Shown: positions 1 through 4,855 of the stretch, piece by piece
Position numbering within the stretch: position 1 is the first letter of the stretch
How the letters are laid out: every line of letters starts with the position of its first letter
Notes under the pieces: generated by a model
The model's database searches: none
What the model saw: the letters and a program-made list of their open reading frames with translations, nothing else
What the model was told of the DNA's origin: nothing
Translations under genes and position numbers: made by a program
DNA from: an uncultured Clostridium sp.
Lineage (GTDB): Bacteria; Bacillota; Clostridia; Peptostreptococcales; Peptostreptococcaceae
Length of the DNA: 6,102 bases
Assembly (NCBI GenBank): GCA_900550335.1
Contig: URRU01000108.1
Span: 1-6,102 of the forward strand
Direction of reading: 5' to 3'

Positions 1-22
1 ATATTAAAATAATATAAAATTT

Positions 23-27
23 GGAGG
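23..27 (+). promoter_or_regulatory. Ribosome binding site of the ferredoxin-like gene
   Basis: GGAGG lies seven bases before the ATG at 35. AT-rich sequence resembling a -10 (AATATAAAAT, 11-20) lies just upstream, but any -35 is outside the window, so the promoter cannot be judged. Confidence 0.7.
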
Positions 28-34
28 GATAAAT

Positions 35-760
35 ATGATAAGAAGAATAATAAATATAAACGAAGAAAAATGTAATGGGTGTGGACTTTGTGCAGATGCA
101 TGTCATGAGGGCGCAATTGGAATGATTGACGGAAAAGCAAAACTTTTAAGAGACGATTATTGTGATGGTTTAGGTGATTGTTTACCTGTTTGCCCAACTG
201 GAGCTATAAGTTTTGAAGAAAGAGAGGCTGCTGCATACGATGAGGTAGCGGTTAAAAAGAGAATGGAAGAGATGAAAAAACAGAAAGAAAAATTACCTTG
301 TGGATGTCCTGGAAGTCAGAGTAGGGAAATAAAAAGAGAAAATAGTTCACATAAGATAGAGCTTGATGTGAAAAAAGATATGTTAAGAGAATCCGTTAGT
401 TGCTTATCTCAGTGGCCAGTACAGATAAAATTAGCACCAATAAATGCACCGTATTTTAATGGAGCAAAATTACTTATAGCAGCTGATTGTACAGCCTATG
501 CTTATGCAAAATTCCACGAGGACTTCATAAAAGGGCATGTTACATTAATAGGATGTCCTAAGTTAGACGAAGGTGATTATTCAGAAAAACTTACTGAAAT
601 AATAAAGAACAACGATATAAAAAGTGTAAAAATAGTTAAGATGGAAGTTCCTTGTTGTAAAGGAATAGAAAGAGCAGCTGTTACTGCGATGAAAAATAGT
701 GGAAAATTCCTTCCATGGCAGGTTGTAACTATAAGCACAGATGGATTCATAGTAGAGTAG
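35..760 (+). CDS. 4Fe-4S dicluster ferredoxin-like protein with Cys-rich C-terminal region
   Basis: The 241-aa product begins with a bacterial 2[4Fe-4S] ferredoxin-like domain (residues about 4-60). The first motif is a full CxxCxxCxxxC (Cys13, 16, 19, 23). The second reads Cys43-xx-Leu46-xx-Cys49-xxx-Cys53-Pro, so one ligand position is Leu. Cluster II may therefore be 3Fe-4S or have a non-Cys ligand. A charged, probably helical linker (about 62-88) leads to a CGC motif (Cys89, Cys91) and a C-terminal domain with Cys123, Cys152, Cys174 and an adjacent pair Cys207-Cys208. There is no signal peptide or membrane segment, so it should be cytoplasmic. Family knowledge suggests electron transfer or Fe-S cofactor binding. 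The partner and substrate are unknown, and I do not recognise the C-terminal domain by name. The ATG start has GGAGG at 23-27, seven bases upstream. The product looks complete. Confidence 0.85.
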   Translation: MIRRIININEEKCNGCGLCADACHEGAIGMIDGKAKLLRDDYCDGLGDCLPVCPTGAISFEEREAAAYDEVAVKKRMEEMKKQKEKLPCGCPGSQSREIKRENSSHKIELDVKKDMLRESVSCLSQWPVQIKLAPINAPYFNGAKLLIAADCTAYAYAKFHEDFIKGHVTLIGCPKLDEGDYSEKLTEIIKNNDIKSVKIVKMEVPCCKGIERAAVTAMKNSGKFLPWQVVTISTDGFIVE

Positions 761-810
761 TTTTTACAGATAGATTTATAGCAGAGTAGTTTTCAAAGAA
801 TAAATTTATA
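752..810 (+). repeat. Degenerate tandem duplication of the ferredoxin gene's 3' end
   Basis: Positions 752-780 and 781-810 are adjacent direct copies of about 29-30 bases that agree at about 25 positions with one single-base gap. Both contain AGAGTAGTTTT near the start and ATTTATA at the end. The first copy carries the last codons and the TAG stop of the iron-sulfur gene. The second carries the same Glu-stop reading (GAG TAG) in non-coding DNA. It looks like an old slippage or duplication event and has no evident function. Confidence 0.65.
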
Positions 811-832
811 TAACTAAAAGAGAAAAATAATA

Positions 833-849
833 AGAGTTTTTCAAACTCT
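833..849. other. Small inverted repeat (7-bp stem, 3-base loop)
   Basis: AGAGTTT (833-839) and AAACTCT (843-849) form a perfect stem with a TTC loop between the iron-sulfur gene and the XRE-SOR gene. On the + strand it is followed by ACGGAGCG rather than a T-run. On the - strand it is followed by a T-rich stretch, so it looks like a terminator only for - strand transcription, where no gene is seen. It may instead act as a weak 3' end or a protein site. Confidence 0.4.
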
Positions 850-861
850 ACGGAGCGTTTA

Positions 862-890
862 TTGAATTATATTTATTTTCCTATTAATAT
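862..890 (+). promoter_or_regulatory. Weak candidate promoter for the XRE-SOR gene
   Basis: TTGAAT (862-867) and TAATAT (885-890) are separated by 17 bp, each matching the sigma-A consensus at four of six positions. This is the best pair in the gap, but AT-rich DNA gives such matches easily. Confidence 0.3.
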
Positions 891-911
891 ATTTGTAGGA
901 GGAAGAGAGAT

Positions 912-1496
912 ATGGATGCAGAAAAAATTGGAAAAGTTATAAAAGATTGTAGAAAAGAAAAAGGTATAACTCAAAAGGAACTTGCAGAAAAACTTATGAT
1001 AAGTGACAAGACTATTTCAAAATGGGAGAGGGGTCTTGGATGTCCTGATATATCTTTTTTAACAGAGCTTTCAAAAATATTAGGTGTTAATATTGAAAAT
1101 ATATTAAAAGGAAATATTGAAATAAACGACTTTATAGGAGGAAATATGAAAAATTCGAAATACTATGTTTGCCCAGTTTGTGGGAATGTAACTGTATGTA
1201 CAGGAAATGCGGAGATTTCTTGCTGTGGCAAAAAATTAGAAGCTTTAGAGCCTAAAAAAGCTGATGAAACGGAAAAATTAAATGTAGAGCAGATTGAAAA
1301 TGATTGGTATATTTCTAGTGAACATCCAATGACAAAGGAACACTATATATCATTTATCGCATTTGCAAAAGGAGATAAGATAGAGCTAATCAAACAGTAT
1401 CCAGAGTGGAATCTTCAGACTAGAATTCAGAGAAGAGGTCATGGAAAATTAATGTGGTACTGTACACAACATGGATTCTATTATCAGTATTTATAA
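912..1496 (+). CDS. XRE-family regulator fused to desulforedoxin and superoxide reductase-like domains (HTH-Dx-SOR)
   Basis: The 194-aa protein has three parts. Residues about 5-62 are a canonical XRE helix-turn-helix (ITQKELAEKL, then SDKTISKWERG). Residues 84-112 form a desulforedoxin-type FeCys4 site with CPVCGN (Cys87, Cys90) and CCGKK (Cys104, Cys105). Residues about 113-194 are SOR-like, with EHPM (His138), EHYISFI (His144) and the C-terminal CTQHG (Cys184, His187). Superoxide reductases detoxify superoxide in anaerobes with a Fe(His4Cys) centre. Here the conserved Glu-Lys-His motif reads Glu121-Lys122-Leu123 and no His lies between Cys105 and His138, so one iron ligand is missing. HTH-Dx-SOR architectures are known in clostridia. 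I infer a cytoplasmic redox- or superoxide-responsive DNA-binding protein, possibly with reduced or no reductase activity. AGGAGG at 897-902, nine bases before the ATG, supports the start. Target genes are unknown. Confidence 0.9.
   Translation: MDAEKIGKVIKDCRKEKGITQKELAEKLMISDKTISKWERGLGCPDISFLTELSKILGVNIENILKGNIEINDFIGGNMKNSKYYVCPVCGNVTVCTGNAEISCCGKKLEALEPKKADETEKLNVEQIENDWYISSEHPMTKEHYISFIAFAKGDKIELIKQYPEWNLQTRIQRRGHGKLMWYCTQHGFYYQYL
1136..1148 (+). promoter_or_regulatory. Internal ribosome binding site and ATG at the regulator/SOR domain junction
   Basis: AGGAGG at 1136-1141 is followed four bases later by an in-frame ATG (1146, Met79). Translation from there would give a free 116-aa desulforedoxin-SOR protein starting MKNSKYYVC, where class I SORs normally start. 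It may be a functional second start, or the leftover start of a gene that fused to an HTH gene. The four-base spacing is short but workable. Confidence 0.45.
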
Positions 1497-1510
1497 TCTT
1501 TAAATAATTG

Positions 1511-1543
1511 TTTATAATAGGAATATAAATATCCTATTATAAA
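1511..1543. promoter_or_regulatory. 12-bp inverted repeat upstream of the tetR-type gene, candidate operator
   Basis: TTTATAATAGGA (1511-1522) is perfectly inverted at 1532-1543 around a nine-base AT spacer. It contains a TATAAT hexamer (1513-1518) and lies 31 bases before the GTG start of the TetR-type gene, as expected for an autoregulatory operator. The stem has no T-run after it on the + strand, which argues against a terminator for the upstream gene, though an RNA hairpin could still form. Confidence 0.5.
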
Positions 1544-1573
1544 ATTAAAGATAAAAAGGCAGGGTGGAATCTA

Positions 1574-2122
1574 GTGAAATATGTGAAAGAAGATCTTTCT
1601 GATGGTTTAAAGAGATGTTTAAAAAAGAAAAAAATAAGCGACATAAGTGTGAGCGATATATGTAATGAAACAGGAGTATCGAGACAGACATTCTATCGTC
1701 ACTTTAGAGATAAAGAAGATTTAATAAATTGGTCAATAGATGTAATACTAGAAAATTCGTTTAAGCATATGGGAAAAGGTCTTAGTTTAAATGATGCATT
1801 AAATAGAAAGCTAGATTATATAAAAGAAGAGCGTGTATTATTTAACAAGGCTTTTAAGATGGACAATCAAAATAATATGCGTGAACATGATTTTGAGTTA
1901 ATATATGCTTTCTATAAGAATATGATTGAATCTAAAAATGGCGAAAAAATAAGTGATGAAATGGACTTTTTGTTGAAGATGTACTGCCAAGGTTCTGTGT
2001 ATATGACAGCGGAATGGGTGTTAGGCGGTTGTAAATCTGAAGTTAGCACAGTTGTAGATAATTTAATAGCTGCTATGCCATATAAATTATCACTGTTATT
2101 TGAGGAATTAAATTTAATTTAG
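1574..2122 (+). CDS. TetR/AcrR-family transcriptional regulator
   Basis: The 182-aa protein has an N-terminal TetR helix-turn-helix: KKKKISDISVSDIC (about 17-30), the turn NETGVSR, and the recognition helix RQTFYRHFRDKEDLI (37-51). The C-terminal part (about 52-182) is all-helical and resembles the ligand/dimer domain of DhaS-like TetR members. The ligand cannot be read from sequence. The chosen start is GTG, preceded by GGGTGG (1562-1567) six bases upstream. An in-frame stop at 1526 and no other start between support it. It lies 127 bp upstream of fucO on the same strand, which makes fucO a plausible target. The 12-bp palindrome just before it suggests autoregulation. Both points are inference. 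Confidence 0.88.
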   Translation: MKYVKEDLSDGLKRCLKKKKISDISVSDICNETGVSRQTFYRHFRDKEDLINWSIDVILENSFKHMGKGLSLNDALNRKLDYIKEERVLFNKAFKMDNQNNMREHDFELIYAFYKNMIESKNGEKISDEMDFLLKMYCQGSVYMTAEWVLGGCKSEVSTVVDNLIAAMPYKLSLLFEELNLI

Positions 2123-2129
2123 TGACAGA

Positions 2130-2147
2130 TTGTTATTTTTGTAACTT
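2130..2147. promoter_or_regulatory. Second, weaker Rex-like site upstream of fucO
   Basis: TTGTTATTTTTGTAACTT agrees with the Firmicute Rex consensus TTGTTAAnnnnTTAACAA at 10 of 14 defined positions. The left half is good and the right half lacks CAA. It starts eight bases after the tetR stop and 36 bp upstream of the stronger Rex-like site. It could be an auxiliary site or chance in AT-rich DNA. Confidence 0.3.
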
Positions 2148-2165
2148 CCTTTTGTGTGATTTATA

Positions 2166-2183
2166 TTGTTATAATATAGACAA
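2166..2183. promoter_or_regulatory. Rex-like operator overlapping the fucO -10
   Basis: TTGTTATAATATAGACAA matches the Firmicute Rex consensus TTGTTAAnnnnTTAACAA at 11 of 14 defined positions and covers the -10 box. Rex represses fermentative NADH-consuming dehydrogenases when NADH is low, which fits an NAD(H)-linked alcohol dehydrogenase. Part of the match (TTATAATATAGA) recurs at other places in the window without the flanking TTG/CAA arms, so the core may simply be promoter sequence. Confidence 0.45.
2167..2175 (+). promoter_or_regulatory. Extended -10 promoter of fucO
   Basis: TGTTATAAT is an exact extended -10 (TGn then TATAAT at 2170-2175). The -35 region about 17 bp upstream (TCCTTT) is poor, as is usual for extended -10 promoters. 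Transcription would start near 2182, leaving a leader of roughly 70 bases. Confidence 0.6.
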
Positions 2184-2249
2184 AGATAAATATGTAAATA
2201 AAGATTTACAAGATATAAGTAAATTATAAATAAAAAGGAGATATGAAAA

Positions 2250-3398
2250 ATGGCAAATCGTATAGTATTAAATGAAACTTCTTATCATGGAAAAGGAGCA
2301 ATAAAAGAAATCGTAACAGAAACAAAAGCAAGAGGATTCAAAAAAGCTTTTGTATGTACTGACCCTGATTTATTAAAATTCAATGTGTCTACAAAGGTTA
2401 TAGATTTATTAGATGAAGCTAACTTAGCATATGAAGTTTATTCAGATATAAAAGCAAACCCTACAATAGCTAATGTTAAAGCTGGTGTTGAAGCTTATAA
2501 AAATAGTGGAGCTGACTACATAATAGCTATAGGTGGAGGAAGTAGTATAGATACTGCCAAAGCTGTAGGTATAATAATAGCAAACCCTGATTTTGAAGAT
2601 GTTGTATCATTAGAAGGTGTTGCAGGAACTACTAACAAAGCTGTTCCAATATTCGCAGTTCCAACTACTGCAGGTACAGCAGCAGAAGTAACAATAAACT
2701 ATGTAATAACTGATGAAAACAAAGACCGTAAAATGGTTTGTGTAGATCCTAAAGATATTCCAGTAGTTGCATTTGTAGACCCAGATATGATGTCTAGTAT
2801 GCCAAAAGGACTTACAGCAGCAACTGGTATGGATGCTTTAACTCATGCAATAGAAGGATATATAACTCCAGGTGCTTGGGAAATGAGTGATATGTTCCAC
2901 ATAAAAGCTATAGAAATAATAGCAAATTCATTAGAATCAGCTTGCAATAATGAAGAAGCTGGTCGTGAAGGTATGGCTTTAGGTCAGTATATAGCAGGTA
3001 TGGGATTCTCTAATGTTGGTTTAGGAATAGTTCACTCAATGGCTCATCCTTTAGGAGCTTTATACGATACTCCTCATGGTGTAGCTAATGCGATAATACT
3101 TCCAACAGTAATGGAATACAATGCAGAATACACAGGAGAAAAATATCGTGATATAGCAAAAGCAATGGGTGTTGAAGGAACTGAAAATATGACTCCTGAA
3201 GAATACCGTAAAGCAGCTGTTGATGCAGTTAAAGGTTTAAGTGAAAGAGTTGGAATACCAGCAGATTTAAAAGATATAGTTAAAGAAGAGGACTTAGATT
3301 TCTTAAGTGAAAGTGCATTTGCAGATGCTTGCTGTCCAGGAAACCCAAGACCAACATCAGTAGCAGAAATAAAAGAACTATACAAATCATTAATATAA
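2250..3398 (+). CDS. fucO: Lactaldehyde reductase / L-1,2-propanediol oxidoreductase (iron-containing, group III alcohol dehydrogenase)
   Basis: This cytoplasmic 382-aa enzyme is expected to reduce L-lactaldehyde to 1,2-propanediol with NADH, or a similar aldehyde/alcohol pair. The sequence runs nearly colinear with E. coli FucO: MANRIVLNETS start, GGGSSIDTAK (95-104, nucleotide-binding loop), VPTTAGTAAEVTINYVITDE (137-156), ATGMDALTHAIEGYIT, GMGFSNVGLGIVHSMAHPLGALYDTPHGVANA. The Fe ligands correspond to Asp195, His199, His262 and His276. Asp38 sits where FucO Asp39 selects NAD over NADP. Length is normal for the family. The ATG has AAGGAG at 2235-2240, nine bases upstream. No fucose or rhamnose catabolic genes are seen here, so the physiological substrate may be another short-chain alcohol or aldehyde. 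Its codon choice looks more uniform than its neighbours', suggesting high expression. The adjacent TetR-type gene and the Rex-like sites are candidate controls. Confidence 0.93.
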   Translation: MANRIVLNETSYHGKGAIKEIVTETKARGFKKAFVCTDPDLLKFNVSTKVIDLLDEANLAYEVYSDIKANPTIANVKAGVEAYKNSGADYIIAIGGGSSIDTAKAVGIIIANPDFEDVVSLEGVAGTTNKAVPIFAVPTTAGTAAEVTINYVITDENKDRKMVCVDPKDIPVVAFVDPDMMSSMPKGLTAATGMDALTHAIEGYITPGAWEMSDMFHIKAIEIIANSLESACNNEEAGREGMALGQYIAGMGFSNVGLGIVHSMAHPLGALYDTPHGVANAIILPTVMEYNAEYTGEKYRDIAKAMGVEGTENMTPEEYRKAAVDAVKGLSERVGIPADLKDIVKEEDLDFLSESAFADACCPGNPRPTSVAEIKELYKSLI

Positions 3399-3440
3399 TT
3401 AATTTGATTATAATATAGAGCTAAATTTCATATAAAATAT

Positions 3441-3494
3441 AGGGGATAAGAGTAGTAGCGAAAAAATGGCTATTAATCTTATCCCTTTACTTTT
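3441..3494 (+). terminator. Rho-independent terminator after fucO
   Basis: AGGGGATAAGA (3441-3451) pairs with TCTTATCCCTT (3477-3487, one G-U). After one mismatch, TAGTAGC (3453-3459) pairs with GCTATTA (3469-3475, one G-U), giving a long two-part stem with an A-rich loop. It is followed by TTTACTTTT. It may also stop the convergent - strand operon, because the other flank is AT-rich, but that direction is less convincing. Confidence 0.8.
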
Positions 3495-3511
3495 ATTTAT
3501 CAAGATATAAT

Positions 3512-3533
3512 AAATTATAAAATGATATAATTT
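3512..3533 (-). terminator. Weak AT-only hairpin after the membrane protein gene
   Basis: AAATTATA (3512-3519) and TATAATTT (3526-3533) form an 8-bp AT stem just past the stop of the - strand membrane protein gene. It has no GC and no T-run on the - strand, so it is a poor terminator. The stem at 3441-3487 may serve instead. Confidence 0.25.
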
Positions 3534-3543
3534 TATTAAATTA

Positions 3544-4209
3544 TTATACGGTTTTTATTGATATTGCTGTTATTGGAGTTCCAACTACACTGTAGTATTC
3601 TACTATGTCTGCTTCGTATAGGACACCGTCTATTCTTATTAAAGCTGGTAAATCCATAGATATATACTCAACACTTTCAAACTGAGAGCAGTATTTATTT
3701 ACTTCCTCGAAAAATTCTTCCATTGTTTCAATTCTCTTATCCATTTCAATATACAATGTTTTATTTTTCTTAGCAGAAATTGATGAGTTTAAGCTATTTG
3801 ATATATTTTTTAGATATATATACTCTAAAAGCCACATAGCTAGAATCGTTAAAACCGCTGAATTTATAAATAGCTTAAATATAAAAGGTATTAAAGCAGA
3901 TATAGCAGATATTACTACACAGAGCATCATAATCCAATAAACTCCAGTTATACCATTTAGTACATGATAAGTGGATCTTAAATCTTGATTTAATTCTCTA
4001 AAAAATATAGTTAAAAAGCCCAACACAATAGAAGATATTAAGATAATAGGAGCTAGATTTTGTGAAGCTAGAATGTTTTCATTGTGTGTTAAAAAAACAG
4101 ACACCATATAAACTGAGAATATAGCAAATCCTAAAAATGAGCCTTGCATTATCGAATTTTTAAAGTATTCTTTGTAATTTTGTTTTATTAAATTTATACT
4201 ACTTGTCAT
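3544..4209 (-). CDS. Four-helix membrane protein with C-terminal cytosolic domain, paired with a LytTR regulator
   Basis: The 221-aa protein has four predicted membrane segments, about residues 24-41, 52-70, 89-110 and 112-133, after a charged N-terminus. An 88-residue soluble tail (about 134-221) follows. The first 135 residues have the size and layout of DUF3021-type membrane proteins, which are commonly encoded next to stand-alone LytTR regulators. I did not recognise a diagnostic motif, so that assignment rests on layout and context. The tail, rich in Glu, Ile and Tyr, is longer than I would expect for such proteins and I do not recognise it. The ATG at 4209 follows the LytTR stop after one base, and its GGAGGG (4217-4222) lies inside the LytTR gene, so the two are translationally coupled. 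By analogy with LytTR pairs, it may sense a membrane signal or hold back the regulator. This is inference. Confidence 0.75.
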   Translation of the reverse strand: MTSSINLIKQNYKEYFKNSIMQGSFLGFAIFSVYMVSVFLTHNENILASQNLAPIILISSIVLGFLTIFFRELNQDLRSTYHVLNGITGVYWIMMLCVVISAISALIPFIFKLFINSAVLTILAMWLLEYIYLKNISNSLNSSISAKKNKTLYIEMDKRIETMEEFFEEVNKYCSQFESVEYISMDLPALIRIDGVLYEADIVEYYSVVGTPITAISIKTV

Positions 4210-4210
4210 A

Positions 4211-4660
4211 TTATTTCCCTCCAGTTAAAACTTCTTTTAATTTTTTTACATAATTTCTAGAGATATACACTTCTTGTCCGTTGATTAGCTCAGCTTTCAT
4301 AAGTCCGCTCGCAGCAGGTTTATATACTGAAACACATCTCAAGTTTAAAATACTAGACTTAGATATTCTTAAAAAATATGTTGGAAGTATTTTTTCAAGC
4401 TCGTAAAGTCTTTTACTGCATTTGTAAGAATTATTTTGAGTGTGCAAAATCTGTATATTTGACGAACTTTCGATAAAGATTATCTCAAAGAAAGGAACAT
4501 AGTGAAGTTTACCGTCTACAGTACAGGCTATATTTTCTGTTCTAAAATTTTCCTTTTCTAAGTATGAGATAATTTCATCTGAGTGTTGATTAGATTTATG
4601 TAAATTTAATATTGCATTTTCTTGTTTTTCTTCTTCAATATGATTTAATGTAACTTTCAA
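4211..4660 (-). CDS. Stand-alone LytTR-family DNA-binding regulator (TTG start)
   Basis: This is a 149-aa protein from a TTG at 4660: (M)KVTLNHIEEEKQ at the N-terminus, about 48 residues without a receiver domain, then a LytTR domain (about 49-146) with HYVPFFEIIFIESSSN, YFLRISKSSILNL and VYISRNYVKKLKEVL. LytTR proteins bind pairs of about 9-bp direct repeats roughly 22 bp apart. The frame stays open to a TTG at 4717, but that codon has no ribosome binding site and lies in a TTGACT -35-like hexamer. The TTG at 4660 has GAGGTGA at 4666-4672 with a five-base spacer, and it gives the N-terminus usual for this regulator group. It is first in an operon with the membrane protein. With no receiver, its signal probably comes from the partner protein. 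The target is likely its own operon. Confidence 0.85.
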   Translation of the reverse strand: MKVTLNHIEEEKQENAILNLHKSNQHSDEIISYLEKENFRTENIACTVDGKLHYVPFFEIIFIESSSNIQILHTQNNSYKCSKRLYELEKILPTYFLRISKSSILNLRCVSVYKPAASGLMKAELINGQEVYISRNYVKKLKEVLTGGK

Positions 4661-4665
4661 TTTAT

Positions 4666-4672
4666 TCACCTC
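4666..4672 (-). promoter_or_regulatory. Ribosome binding site that fixes the LytTR gene start at TTG 4660
   Basis: On the - strand GAGGTGA matches the anti-Shine-Dalgarno over seven bases and ends five bases before TTG. No comparable site precedes the upstream TTG at 4717. Confidence 0.75.
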
Positions 4673-4688
4673 GATGTTAATAGCTATT

Positions 4689-4717
4689 ATCAGATTAAAG
4701 ATGTATCTTTGAGTCAA
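4689..4717 (-). promoter_or_regulatory. Candidate promoter of the LytTR operon
   Basis: On the - strand TTGACT (4717-4712) is followed after 17 bp by TCTGAT (4694-4689), or after 20 bp by the better hexamer GATAAT (4691-4686). The leader to the TTG start would be short, about 20-25 bases. The -35 is good and the -10 is imperfect, as in an activator-dependent promoter. Confidence 0.4.
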
Positions 4718-4736
4718 TAAAGATTATTTATCTTTA
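4696..4736. promoter_or_regulatory. 22-bp-phased repeats, candidate LytTR binding sites
   Basis: TAAAGAT occurs at 4696-4702 and 4718-4724, exactly 22 bp apart and flanking the -35. Each copy is also followed by its inverse: AAAGAT-GT-ATCTTT (4697-4710) and TAAAGAT-TATTT-ATCTTTA (4718-4736). Direct repeats at this spacing fit LytTR proteins, and the location fits autoregulation. The dyads would equally fit a dimeric repressor. Confidence 0.4.
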
Positions 4737-4798
4737 AGTTAATGATAAACGAAAGAGTTTTTAACGTCTATAGAAATACGCTTAGAGGTATTAAATGT

Positions 4799-4827
4799 AT
4801 ATGTAAGAGGAAACATATTTTACATAT
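4799..4827. promoter_or_regulatory. 8-bp inverted repeat at the -35 of the cobW-type promoter
   Basis: ATATGTAA (4799-4806) is perfectly inverted as TTACATAT (4820-4827) around 13 bases. It ends on the first base of the -35 hexamer, so it could bind an activator or repressor. No regulator is recognised. Confidence 0.3.
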
Positions 4828-4855
4828 TGACGAATATCGATATAAAATGTATAAT
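4827..4855 (+). promoter_or_regulatory. Sigma-A promoter of the cobW-type GTPase gene
   Basis: TTGACG (4827-4832), a 17-bp spacer and a perfect TATAAT (4850-4855) form the best housekeeping promoter in the window. Transcription would start near 4862, about 30 bases before the ATG. Confidence 0.8.

Noticed and set aside
2243..2275. Small overlapping frame from the ATG at 2243 before fucO
   Set aside because: The ATG is only two bases after AAGGAG, too close for initiation, and the frame stops after about ten codons. The fucO ATG at 2250 has proper spacing and family-matching N-terminus.
3074..3385. 103-codon open frame on the - strand inside fucO
   Set aside because: It is wholly antisense to the conserved C-terminal half of fucO, its product is low-complexity Ser/Ala/Ile-rich without known motifs, and its existence follows from fucO codon usage.
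4661..4717. N-terminal extension of the LytTR protein to the TTG at 4717
   Set aside because: There is no ribosome binding site, the start codon lies in a TTGACT -35-like hexamer, and a better start with GAGGTGA exists at 4660.
4791..4803. Tiny frame ATG TAT ATG TAA in the divergent intergenic region after AGAGG
   Set aside because: It encodes three residues, lies upstream of the promoter of the cobW-type gene, and has no supporting context.
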